Of a stretch of DNA of 64,000 nt, positions 36,401-45,025 are shown one piece after another (the first letter of the stretch is position 1; every line of letters begins with the position of its first letter). The position numbers and the translations under genes are program-made. This stretch comes from Virgibacillus salexigens. Its GTDB lineage: Bacteria; Bacillota; Bacilli; Bacillales; Amphibacillaceae. The notes beneath the pieces were generated by a model. The model was given only the letters and a program-made list of their open reading frames with translations. It made no database searches and was not told where the DNA came from. The DNA lies in the NCBI RefSeq assembly GCF_014905415.1, contig NZ_BNEO01000003.1:248001-312000 (forward strand). Reading direction: 5' to 3'.

Positions 36401-37570
36401 ATGGCTTTTATTTCTGATAAAGTAGAAAGCTTACCACCATATTTGTTTTCGGAATTTCAGAAAAAGAAAAAGCAGCTTATCAGTAATGGCGTCGATTGTA
36501 TAGATTTAGGAATCGGTGCACCTGATTTACCGACGCCTGATTTTGTATGTCAGATATTAATGGAGGAAGTGAAACATTCAGCAAATCATCGCTATTCTAC
36601 TTATAGTGGTTTACTGGAATTTAAACAAGCAGTCGCTCATTTTTATAAACAACAATACGGCGTAATTCTTAATCCTGAAACAGAAGTATTGGCACTTATC
36701 GGCTCAAAAGAAGGAATTGCTAATTTAATCCAGGCCGTAATTAATCCAGATGACAAGGTAATTGTACCAGATCCAGGTTATCCGGTTTATCGTACTGGAG
36801 TTCATTTGGCTGGTGGTGAGAGTATTTCTTTGCCTCTCGATCATGACAATAATTACACTCCCATGTTTCACCGTCTTTCTGCTGCAGATGCCCATCAAGC
36901 GAAATTAATGTTCTTAAATTATCCGAGCAATCCAACAGCTGCAGTAGCGGATATGTCTACTTATTTGGAAGCGATTACATTTTGTCGGGATCATGGAATC
37001 ATTTTAGCCAATGATGCAGCGTATGACCTTGTAACGTTTGAAGATTATCAGTCACCAAGTGTTTTACAAATTCCTGATGCCAAAGATTATGCTGTTGAAT
37101 TAGGTTCTCTTTCCAAAAGTTTTAATATGACTGGATGGCGAATTGGTTACATTGTTGGAAATCAAGAAATAATTCAATCGCTGGCTACCTTAAAAAGTAA
37201 TATTGATACTTGCCAGTTTATCCCAATTCAAAAAGCTGCAGCCGCAGCTTTAACGAGTGATCTATCCTGTGTTCAGGCAAATAATGCTGTTTACAAACAG
37301 CGTATGGAAAAATTGTACGCTGCATTGACCAAGGTTGGACTGAAGGTGAGAAAACCAAGAGGAACAATATTTATTTGGGCAGAAGTACCAAAGGGCTATA
37401 ATTCCATGTCATTTGCCAATCAACTATTAGATGAGGCAGGACTTATTGTAACCCCAGGAATTGCTTTTGGAGCAAATGGTGAAGGATTTATCCGCATCTC
37501 ATTATCTGTTAGCTCGGAAAGGTTGGATGAAGTCATTTATCGGTTACACCAGTTTGAATGGAAGGAGTGA
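36401..37570 (+). CDS. Class I/II aminotransferase, proposed 2-aminoadipate aminotransferase
   Basis: A 389-residue fold-type I PLP aminotransferase: IDLGIGAPDLPTP, YPVYRTG, NYPSNPT, NDAAYD and the PLP lysine Lys239 in GSLSKSFNMTGWRIGY, closest in pattern to the DapL/LL-diaminopimelate-like branch. As first gene of an operon with a ThDP enzyme, ALDH7-like dehydrogenase and lysine 6-dehydrogenase, it most likely converts L-2-aminoadipate to 2-oxoadipate. The family is seen in the sequence; the substrate is inferred from context. AGGGAGG precedes the ATG. Confidence 0.8.
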   Translation: MAFISDKVESLPPYLFSEFQKKKKQLISNGVDCIDLGIGAPDLPTPDFVCQILMEEVKHSANHRYSTYSGLLEFKQAVAHFYKQQYGVILNPETEVLALIGSKEGIANLIQAVINPDDKVIVPDPGYPVYRTGVHLAGGESISLPLDHDNNYTPMFHRLSAADAHQAKLMFLNYPSNPTAAVADMSTYLEAITFCRDHGIILANDAAYDLVTFEDYQSPSVLQIPDAKDYAVELGSLSKSFNMTGWRIGYIVGNQEIIQSLATLKSNIDTCQFIPIQKAAAAALTSDLSCVQANNAVYKQRMEKLYAALTKVGLKVRKPRGTIFIWAEVPKGYNSMSFANQLLDEAGLIVTPGIAFGANGEGFIRISLSVSSERLDEVIYRLHQFEWKE

Positions 37571-37582
37571 TTAAAAATACAG

Positions 37583-39238
37583 ATGACAAAAACAAAAGAA
37601 TCAGCGGCAAAGGCGATCATAACTTGTTTAAAAAAAGAAAATATAGAACGCGTTTTTTGTGTACCAGGGGAAAGTTATCTACCTGTATTGGATGCGCTTT
37701 ATGATGAAAGCACTATTCAAGTAATATCAGCAAGGCATGAGGGAGGGGCGTCCTTCATGGCTGAAGGCTATGCCAAATCTGCATTAAAACCAGGTGTTTT
37801 GCTTGCTACAAGAGGAGTAGGTGCAGCGAATTTATCAATTGGTGTTCATACAGCATATCAAGACTCTACGCCAATGGTTGTATTCTTAGGTCAGGTACAC
37901 AGTAAATTTAGAGGAAGAGAAGGGTTTCAAGAGGTTGATTTAGATCAGTATTTTCAATCCATTGCTAAGTGGACTGTTGAATTAAAAGATGCAGAACGAA
38001 CACCAGAAATCGTACAACGTGCTTTTCGAATTGCCAAATCAGGCAGACCAGGTCCAGTAATTATTTCATTGCCAGAGGATGTTTTAAAGGAAGAAGCGTA
38101 TATGCAATATGGTCCTGTGATACCTCGTCCAGCACCAGCACCTTCTCCTGCTGAATTGAAGCAGGTAGAGATGCTTTTATCAAAAGCTAAGCAGCCAATC
38201 ATCATTGCTGGCGGCGGGGTAAAGAATGCAAATGCAGAACCCTGCTTAAAAAAATTCGCAGAAACCTTTAATATACCAGTTCTAACAGCGTTTCGCCGTC
38301 ATGATGTATTTCCAAATGATCATTTGTTATATGCAGGACATTTGGGCTTAGGAACTTCAAAAGAAGTACTTGATACAGTGAAATTAGCGGATGTGGTATT
38401 GGCATTAGGAACACGATTGTCTGAAGTAACTACCCAGGATTACGCACTCCTATCGTCCAACCAGCGGCTTATTCATATCGATATTGACTACAATAGCATT
38501 GGCAAAAGCTTTGCTCCAGACATAGGCATTGTAGCTGATATGAAGGAAGCCTTTGATCAGTTGCAAACAGTAAATGTAATGCATGCTTGGTCGGATTGGG
38601 CTTTTGATCGAAATGCAGCTTATGCTAGATCCTGTCGGTTAGATGTGAAAGAAACAGATCCCATTAATACGCAAATTATTGAATACCTAATTAAAATATT
38701 ACCAGAGAATACTGTGATCACGAATGATGCCGGGAATTTTGCTGGTTGGGTTCATCATTTTTATCCATTTAAGGTTGCACATACGTATGTTGGGCCTACT
38801 TCTGGAGCGATGGGGTATGGATTACCGGGGGCAATTGGAGCAAAACTTGCTCTTCCAGATCGCTTAGTCGTTGGTTTTTCCGGTGATGGAGGGTTTATGA
38901 TGACTTGTCAAGAACTGGAGACCGCTGTGAGATATGATATTCCAGTCATATGTCTCGTTTTTAATAATAAGATGTATGGTACGATTCGCATGCACCAAGA
39001 AATGCACTTTCCAGAAAAAGTGATCGCTACGGATTTAGGAGATGTGTCTTTTAAGGATATGGCAATAAGTGTTGGGGCAATTGGTTATCGTGTAGCTTCA
39101 TCGCAGGAATTTAAAGTTGCTTTTGCGGAAGCATGTCAATTAAGAAAACCGGTTGTGATTGAAATATTGACAGATCCAGAGCAGATTTCTGTTTCATCAA
39201 CCATTACTCAACTTCGAGAAAGGTCCATGAAACAGTAA
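37583..39238 (+). CDS. ThDP-dependent enzyme (acetolactate-synthase-like), proposed 2-oxoadipate decarboxylase
   Basis: A 551-residue three-domain ThDP enzyme: N-terminal pyrimidine-binding domain with the activating Glu53 (SARHEGGASFMAEGYA), central domain, and the C-terminal ThDP-Mg motif GDGG (434-437) to NN (461-462). It is of the acetolactate synthase/oxo-acid decarboxylase superfamily, but neither an ilvN regulatory subunit nor other branched-chain genes accompany it. In this operon it is best read as a 2-oxo-acid decarboxylase turning 2-oxoadipate into glutarate semialdehyde. The specific reaction is inference. Confidence 0.75.
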   Translation: MTKTKESAAKAIITCLKKENIERVFCVPGESYLPVLDALYDESTIQVISARHEGGASFMAEGYAKSALKPGVLLATRGVGAANLSIGVHTAYQDSTPMVVFLGQVHSKFRGREGFQEVDLDQYFQSIAKWTVELKDAERTPEIVQRAFRIAKSGRPGPVIISLPEDVLKEEAYMQYGPVIPRPAPAPSPAELKQVEMLLSKAKQPIIIAGGGVKNANAEPCLKKFAETFNIPVLTAFRRHDVFPNDHLLYAGHLGLGTSKEVLDTVKLADVVLALGTRLSEVTTQDYALLSSNQRLIHIDIDYNSIGKSFAPDIGIVADMKEAFDQLQTVNVMHAWSDWAFDRNAAYARSCRLDVKETDPINTQIIEYLIKILPENTVITNDAGNFAGWVHHFYPFKVAHTYVGPTSGAMGYGLPGAIGAKLALPDRLVVGFSGDGGFMMTCQELETAVRYDIPVICLVFNNKMYGTIRMHQEMHFPEKVIATDLGDVSFKDMAISVGAIGYRVASSQEFKVAFAEACQLRKPVVIEILTDPEQISVSSTITQLRERSMKQ

Positions 39239-39263
39239 TATATTAAATAAAGGAGGTTTTATT

Positions 39264-40757
39264 ATGACAGCAACGTTACAAACAAAAAAACTACGAAATT
39301 TTATTGATGGAGATTGGGTAGAGGTAGAAGCTTCAACAGCCGTTATTAATCCTGCAACAGGGGAAGAAATTGTTCAAGTTCCATTATCCAGCAGCGAAAA
39401 TGTTCATCAAGCAGTATATGCTGCTAAACAGGCTCAAAAAGAATGGGCTCTCGTTCCAGCCCCTCAACGAGCGGAAGTACTATATCGCGTTGGTTATTTA
39501 ATGAAAGAACGTAAGGAAAGACTATCGCAGTTATTAACAATGGAAAATGGAAAAGTGATTGAAGAAGCCCGTGGGGAAGTGCAAGAAGGTATCGATATGG
39601 CATTTTATATGGCTGGTGAAGGACGGAGGTTATTTGGGCAAACGACGCCGGCAGAATTAAAAGATAAATTCGCTATGAGCCAGCGTTGTCCAGTAGGAGT
39701 TGTGGGAATCATCACTCCTTGGAATTTTCCAATAGCTATAGCAACATGGAAGTCCTTCCCAGCAATTGTAGCTGGAAATGCAGTTATCTGGAAACCAGCT
39801 ACTGAAACACCAATTATGGCTTATGAATTAGCGTCCATTTTTGAAGAAGCTGGGTTACCAAAAGGAATCATGAATGTTGTATTTGGCACTGGTTCAACAG
39901 TTGGAGATGCAATGGTTCATCATGAAGATATTCGCATTATTTCATTTACTGGTTCCAATGATACAGGTAGAAATATTGCAGCGGAATGTGGAAAGCAATT
40001 AAAGAAAGTATCCCTTGAAATGGGTGGAAAAAACGCGGTTATTGTTATGGAAGATGCTGATGTGGACCTCGCAGTGGAAGGAATTTTATGGAGTGCATTC
40101 GGTACAAGCGGCCAACGTTGCACAGCATGTAGTAGAGTGATTGTTCATGAAGATGTAAAGTCTACCTTAGAGGAGCGTCTCCTTGCAGAAATGGAAAAAT
40201 TAACAATTGGAAATGGATTGGATGAAAGGAATAAAATTGGCCCAATCATTAATCAAAAAGGAGTAGAAAAGATAAAATCATATATTCAGATTGGAAAAGA
40301 TGAAGGGGCAAAGCTTCTTGCTGGAGGTTATGAATGGAAAGACGATTCGCATCAAGATGGAATCTTCTTTGCTCCAACCTTATTTACGGATGCTAATTCT
40401 TCGATGCGGATAGCCCAAGAGGAAATATTTGGACCAGTCGTGTCGTTGATTCCGGTGGAAAGCTTTGAAGAAGCTATTAAGGTAAACAATGGAGTAACCT
40501 TCGGATTGTCAAGCTCCATTTTTACAAAAGACGTGAACCGTGTTTTTCAAGCGCAGCGGGATTTAGATACTGGCATCGTATATGTGAATGCGGGTACGAC
40601 TGGTGCAGAAATACATCTACCTTTTGGTGGAACCAAAGGGACTGGGAACGGTCACCGAGATTCTGGTGTGCAGGCATTAGATGTGTTTACAGAGTGGAAA
40701 GCAGTTTATGTAGACTACAGTGGTAAATTACAACGTGCTCAAATTGATGTAGATTAA
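39264..40757 (+). CDS. ALDH7-like dehydrogenase, proposed aminoadipate-semialdehyde dehydrogenase
   Basis: A 497-residue aldehyde dehydrogenase. Besides PWNFP, EMGGKNAVIV and the catalytic Cys in GTSGQRCTACSR, the C-terminus reads NAGTTGAEIHLPFGG and later VDYSGKLQRAQI. The Gly-Ala-Glu-Ile-x-x-x-Phe-Gly-Gly and the Tyr-Ser-x-x-Leu-x-x-Ala-Gln elements are features shared with antiquitin-type (ALDH7) enzymes, where that Glu reads the substrate's amino-acid end. It is followed by lysine 6-dehydrogenase, which makes exactly this substrate. AGGAGG precedes the ATG. Confidence 0.82.
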   Translation: MTATLQTKKLRNFIDGDWVEVEASTAVINPATGEEIVQVPLSSSENVHQAVYAAKQAQKEWALVPAPQRAEVLYRVGYLMKERKERLSQLLTMENGKVIEEARGEVQEGIDMAFYMAGEGRRLFGQTTPAELKDKFAMSQRCPVGVVGIITPWNFPIAIATWKSFPAIVAGNAVIWKPATETPIMAYELASIFEEAGLPKGIMNVVFGTGSTVGDAMVHHEDIRIISFTGSNDTGRNIAAECGKQLKKVSLEMGGKNAVIVMEDADVDLAVEGILWSAFGTSGQRCTACSRVIVHEDVKSTLEERLLAEMEKLTIGNGLDERNKIGPIINQKGVEKIKSYIQIGKDEGAKLLAGGYEWKDDSHQDGIFFAPTLFTDANSSMRIAQEEIFGPVVSLIPVESFEEAIKVNNGVTFGLSSSIFTKDVNRVFQAQRDLDTGIVYVNAGTTGAEIHLPFGGTKGTGNGHRDSGVQALDVFTEWKAVYVDYSGKLQRAQIDVD

Positions 40758-40822
40758 TTGTAAAGTAGGGACTCGTATTGACTGGAAAAGTTTAGGAATC
40801 TTTGGTAGAAGGAGTGGATTGG

Positions 40823-41995
40823 ATGAAGATAGGTGTTCTAGGTTCAGGGTTAATGGGGAAAGAAGCTGCTCGTGATCTAGCTGCAAGTGATGATGTCACA
40901 TCTATCGGTTTGGCAGATATTGATATAGCACGAGCACAACATGTATGTGACCAATTAAAATCTGCTAAACTATCAGCTTATCAAGTAAATGCAGCGGATC
41001 AACAGGATTTAGCTAATTATATGAGGCAGTTTGATGTAATTATCAATGCATTGTTTTATTCGTTTAATGAAATCGTTGCAAAAACGGCGATTGAAGTAGG
41101 TGTCAGCGCTGTAGATTTAGGTGGCCACATCGGTCATGTAACGGATAAGGTATTAACGTTAAAAGAACAGGCGAAAGCTGCTGGAGTAACGTTAATTCCA
41201 GATCTAGGTGTAGCACCTGGAATGATTAATATTTTATCGGGCCTTGGTAATAGTAGGCTAGATCATTTAGATTCCATTAAATTATATGTTGGAGGTATTC
41301 CTGTAAAACCTGAAGCACCTTTAGAATATAACCATGTTTTTTCTATGGAAGGGGTATTTGATCATTATACCGATCCATCGTTAATCATTCGGAATGGTAT
41401 AAAGCAGGAAATCCCTTCGCTTTCCGAGGTAGAACGTGTCTATTTTGAAAAATTTGGTCCATTGGAAGCTTTCCATACTTCTGGAGGGACGTCAACTTTA
41501 TCCATATCTTATCCTCATTTAAAAACCTTAGAATATAAAACGATTCGCTATCCAGGTCATGCAGAAAAATTCAAGCTGCTTGTTGATTTAAATCTAACAA
41601 AAGCTGGTTATGAAGTAGAAATGAATGGACAAAAAGTTAGTCCAAGAGATGTGTTTTTAAAAGTGCTTGATCCTATTGTTGAACTAGGAGATAAGGATGA
41701 TGCCGTCTTACTAAGAGTAATTGTTTCCGGTGAAAAAGAAGGACGACAAAAAACATATGCTTATGAAATGACAACGTATAAGGATAGAGCGAACCAAGTT
41801 ACAGCGATGGCTAGAGCAACAGCAAATACGATTTCTGTAGTAGCCCAAATGATTGGAAATAACAAAATTACGAAGAAAGGGGTGTATCCACCAGAACAAA
41901 TTGTACCAGGAGAAGTATATATCGCTGAGATGGAAAAACGTGGTGTTATGATTGTAGAAAAAGAAAGTACAGAAAAAACACATGTAAATACGTAA
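40823..41995 (+). CDS. L-lysine 6-dehydrogenase (saccharopine-dehydrogenase-like)
   Basis: A 390-residue NAD-dependent enzyme with the Rossmann start [16 protein letters not shown] and blocks that I recognise as characteristic of Geobacillus-type lysine 6-dehydrogenase: [65 protein letters not shown] and [11 protein letters not shown]. It deaminates the epsilon-amino group of L-lysine to give 2-aminoadipate 6-semialdehyde (in equilibrium with piperideine-6-carboxylate). The ATG at 40823 has GGAG 8 bp upstream. It starts the proposed lysine pathway. Confidence 0.9.
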   Translation: MKIGVLGSGLMGKEAARDLAASDDVTSIGLADIDIARAQHVCDQLKSAKLSAYQVNAADQQDLANYMRQFDVIINALFYSFNEIVAKTAIEVGVSAVDLGGHIGHVTDKVLTLKEQAKAAGVTLIPDLGVAPGMINILSGLGNSRLDHLDSIKLYVGGIPVKPEAPLEYNHVFSMEGVFDHYTDPSLIIRNGIKQEIPSLSEVERVYFEKFGPLEAFHTSGGTSTLSISYPHLKTLEYKTIRYPGHAEKFKLLVDLNLTKAGYEVEMNGQKVSPRDVFLKVLDPIVELGDKDDAVLLRVIVSGEKEGRQKTYAYEMTTYKDRANQVTAMARATANTISVVAQMIGNNKITKKGVYPPEQIVPGEVYIAEMEKRGVMIVEKESTEKTHVNT

Positions 41996-42005
41996 AATGA
42001 AGGTT

Positions 42006-42035
42006 ATCCCTCTGCAATGATAGCGGAGGGATTTA
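42006..42035 (+). terminator. Hairpin after lysine 6-dehydrogenase
   Basis: ATCCCTC / GAGGGAT arms around a partly paired centre (TGC / GCG), with only a short T run; possibly a weak terminator or mRNA-stabilising hairpin before the IclR gene. Confidence 0.5.
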
Positions 42036-42081
42036 CCTATATCCGTGAACTAGCTATTCAATTGTCTTAAGGAGCTTGCCT

Positions 42082-42834
42082 ATGAATCAAAGTGTGAATA
42101 AAGCATTAAAATTACTAGACTTGTTTAGAGAAGGATCGCATGAATTATCATTGAAAGATATTGCAGATCAAGCTAGAATACCTAAACCTACAGCATACCG
42201 GCTTTTAACGGTTTTAGAACAGAATGGTTTCTTACATAAATCAAAAGAATCGGAACAGGAGGCAAGGTATCGGTTAGGTTTAAAATTACTAGAGCTTGGC
42301 AACCTTGTTTCTGATAGACTAGAAGTAAGAGGAATTGCTTTACCATATATGGAGGAATTAGCGAAAGAAATAAATGAAGTCATTCACTTAGTCATTATTA
42401 ATCAAGACGAAGCAACTTATATAGAAAAAGTGGAAAGTTCACGTGCACTGAGGCTTTATACAAAAGTGGGAAAAAGTGTTCCGTTGTACATCGGTTCTGG
42501 TCCAAAATTGTTATTAGCCTTCCAAACCAAAGAGAGGCAAGAGGAAATTATCAATCAATCAAAGCTTGTGGCTATTCATCGTCCAATTGAGAAAGAGCGT
42601 TTAAGAGTAGAATTACAACAAATTCAAGCACAAGGGTACGCATATAGTATTGCTGAACAAGACGAGGATACAACTGGAATATCTTATCCCATTTACAATC
42701 ATCAGCAGCAGGTTATTGCTGCACTAGCCGTAAGTGGTCTCACAAGTCATTTCGAAGGAGATGATTTAGAACATATTAAGGTAGAAACAAAAATAACAGC
42801 ACTAGACATTTCACGAAGGCTTGGTTATCGATAA
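42082..42834 (+). CDS. IclR family transcriptional regulator
   Basis: A 250-residue regulator: N-terminal winged helix (SVNKALKLLDLFREG, SLKDIADQARIPKPTAYRLLTVLEQNGFL) and C-terminal GAF-like effector domain (YRLGLKLLELG, GKSVPLYIGSGPKLLLAF, GYAYSIAEQDEDTTGISYPIY). IclR proteins commonly control aromatic or small-acid catabolism. It lies inside the lysine cluster downstream of the dehydrogenase, so it is the likely local regulator. ATG at 42082 has GGAG 7 bp upstream. Confidence 0.92.
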   Translation: MNQSVNKALKLLDLFREGSHELSLKDIADQARIPKPTAYRLLTVLEQNGFLHKSKESEQEARYRLGLKLLELGNLVSDRLEVRGIALPYMEELAKEINEVIHLVIINQDEATYIEKVESSRALRLYTKVGKSVPLYIGSGPKLLLAFQTKERQEEIINQSKLVAIHRPIEKERLRVELQQIQAQGYAYSIAEQDEDTTGISYPIYNHQQQVIAALAVSGLTSHFEGDDLEHIKVETKITALDISRRLGYR

Positions 42835-42862
42835 GCTGTGTGGATGGGGGAGGAGATAAGAA

Positions 42863-43192
42863 ATGAACACAATATTTATCGCAGGTCATGCAAGATTACC
42901 ATCAGGAATGGCTGCTCAAAGTATTTATGAGACATTAACCATTACAGCAGAAATTGATAAAAAATATGGTGTTATAGTAGCGGCAGGATGTACATTAGCT
43001 ACCGACCACGGCAAAAGTTTCGTTCAACAATTATTACGAGGTCACAGTTTACAAGATGGTATTGATAAACCAGTTGAAATATTAAAGTCACATTATCTAG
43101 GAAAGGCAGGTAATGCGTTAGCTTCTGCTTTAAAAGATTTGTACAAGCAATATGTGGTGCTTTGTGAGAATACCAGTGAACGAACATCTTAA
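42863..43192 (+). CDS. DUF3870 domain protein
   Basis: A 109-residue protein matching the DUF3870 family in its N-terminal FIAGHARLPSGMAA and the central VAAGCTLATDHGKSFV and LLRGHSL blocks. The function of this family is unknown. Its position at the end of the lysine operon, directly after the regulator, suggests an accessory role in the pathway. A GGGGGAGGAG site precedes the ATG. Confidence 0.8.
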   Translation: MNTIFIAGHARLPSGMAAQSIYETLTITAEIDKKYGVIVAAGCTLATDHGKSFVQQLLRGHSLQDGIDKPVEILKSHYLGKAGNALASALKDLYKQYVVLCENTSERTS

Positions 43193-43487
43193 AAGAAAGA
43201 GATTAGAATGATAGTGTAAAGCAAAATTCGTAATGAACGATTTTAATTTAGTGAAGTTAGATGAATCAGGATGGGGAGGCAGTTGATATTGTTGAGACGT
43301 CTCAACGAACAATATGGCTCACTCAGGTAATACGATTTTGCTTACCCGAGTGAGCTGATAACGTGCTCGCGAAGGACAAGAAGGATCGTTTTCCAAATCA
43401 CTTCAGAAATATATTCTCAGCAGCAGGTGAATAACACAAAAACCTAAGGCGTTTTTGATTTTCGTGGCGAATGTAATGAACTTGCCT
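43193..43487. other. Convergent region with palindromes
   Basis: Between the converging operons: a perfect 16-bp palindrome GTTGAGAC-GTCTCAAC (43291-43306) and a strong hairpin GCTCACTC-A-GGTAA / TTACC-C-GAGTGAGC (43317-43354). Neither has a following T run, so they are not standard terminators. No gene is seen. Confidence 0.6.
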
Positions 43488-44939
43488 TTACTTAGAATCG
43501 ATTCCTATCGAGATGTATTTTTTCTCTAGGAATTCATCCATACCATGATGACCGCCTTCTTTACCGATACCAGACTGTTTAATTCCACCAAATGGAGCTT
43601 CAGGTGTCGCTGGAAATACATCATTCACGCCTACGATGCCATAGTCGAGCTTCTCAGAAACGCGAATGGCTCGATTTGTATTCTCAGTGAAAACATATGC
43701 TGCTAAGCCATAATCTGTATTATTTGCTTGCTTAATCACTTCTGATTCATCTGTAAAGGTTTGAATGGGGATGACAGGGCCGAAGGTTTCTTCATGCATA
43801 ATCTTCATCTCATCAGAAATGTTTGATAGGATTGTCGGCTTATAATAATGTCCATCTAACTTGTCATTCCATTGTTCACCACCACATTCAACAATAGCAC
43901 CTTTTTCCGTGGCATCTTTTACATGATCATGTACTTTTTCACAAGCTTTTTGATTAATTAATGGACCAAGGTCTACCTCGTTCTCTAAACCAGATCCTAG
44001 TTTTAATTGAGAAACTTTGGCTTTTAATAGATTAGCGAAATCATTGGCAATATGTTGATGAACATAGAGACGATTGGTGCATATACATGTTTGGCCATTA
44101 TTTCTAAACTTACTGCCTATAACGAGGGAAGTGGCTTTATCCAAATCTGCATCCGCAAAGACAATACTTGGTGCGTGACCACCTAATTCAAGGGAGAGTT
44201 TTTTAACCTGCTGTGCACTTTCACGGATTAAATACTTCCCTACTGCAGTAGAACCAGTGAATGTAATATGTTGAACTACTTTATTCGTAAGTAATTGTTG
44301 TCCAATGGCTTTGGCATCTCCAGTCACTAAATTAACAACACCATTTGGAACTCCAGCACGCTCAAAGATTTTCATGATTTCGATTGCGGAAAGAGGTGTC
44401 TCGGGTGCTGGTTTTAAAACAACCGTACATCCTGCAGCTAAGGCAGGTGCTAGTTTTCTGGTGATCATGGAAGAAGGAAAGTTCCAAGGTGTTATCGCTC
44501 CAACAACCCCAACTGCTTGAGGAATCACCATCAGACGTTTTGAATTAGTTGATGAAGGGAGCCACTCTCCATAATTTCGACTAGCCTCTTCTGCATACCA
44601 TAATAAAAAGTTAGCAGCCCCTTTAACTTCACCAATTGCTTCGTTTAATGGTTTTCCTTGTTCCATAGTTAAGATTTTACCTAATCGTTCTGCATCTTCC
44701 TGCATCAGCTGATACGCCTTATATAAATAACGAGACCGTTCTCTCCCGGTTTTTTGACTCCACTGTGGAAAAGCTTCGTCTGCCGCTGTAATTGCTTTAG
44801 CTGTTTCCTTGGCTCCAGCATGCGCGACCTTGGTGATCGGTTCTAAGGTGGCAGGATTATAAATTGTTTCTGTATGAGCTTCGCTAATAGCTTCCCATTT
44901 CCCATTAATAAAGATACTTTTAGTCAACGATTCAAACAT
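43488..44939 (-). CDS. GabD-like aldehyde dehydrogenase, proposed glutarate-semialdehyde dehydrogenase
   Basis: A 483-residue ALDH of the succinate-semialdehyde dehydrogenase branch: TMEQGKPLNEAIGEV, PWNFPSSMITRKLAPALAAGCTVVLKPA, ELGGHAPSIVF, NNGQTCICTNR (catalytic Cys) and PFGGIKQSGIGKEGG. This branch also oxidises glutarate semialdehyde. It ends the operon CoA-transferase-acyl-CoA dehydrogenase-ALDH and would connect the decarboxylase product to glutarate. AAGGAGG precedes the ATG. The substrate choice rests on context. Confidence 0.85.
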   Translation of the reverse strand: MFESLTKSIFINGKWEAISEAHTETIYNPATLEPITKVAHAGAKETAKAITAADEAFPQWSQKTGRERSRYLYKAYQLMQEDAERLGKILTMEQGKPLNEAIGEVKGAANFLLWYAEEASRNYGEWLPSSTNSKRLMVIPQAVGVVGAITPWNFPSSMITRKLAPALAAGCTVVLKPAPETPLSAIEIMKIFERAGVPNGVVNLVTGDAKAIGQQLLTNKVVQHITFTGSTAVGKYLIRESAQQVKKLSLELGGHAPSIVFADADLDKATSLVIGSKFRNNGQTCICTNRLYVHQHIANDFANLLKAKVSQLKLGSGLENEVDLGPLINQKACEKVHDHVKDATEKGAIVECGGEQWNDKLDGHYYKPTILSNISDEMKIMHEETFGPVIPIQTFTDESEVIKQANNTDYGLAAYVFTENTNRAIRVSEKLDYGIVGVNDVFPATPEAPFGGIKQSGIGKEGGHHGMDEFLEKKYISIGIDSK

Positions 44940-44967
44940 ATAAGCAGCCTCCTTGTAACAAGTCCAA

Positions 44968-44988
44968 ACACCTGGTATAATCAGGTGT
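44968..44988 (-). other. Intercistronic hairpin
   Basis: Perfect ACACCTG / CAGGTGT arms with a 7-nt loop between the acyl-CoA dehydrogenase and ALDH genes; no strong T run, so it may tune differential expression. Confidence 0.45.
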
Positions 44989-45025
44989 CTCGTTTATTTA
45001 TAGTCTATTCAAAAAGCTCGTTGAA

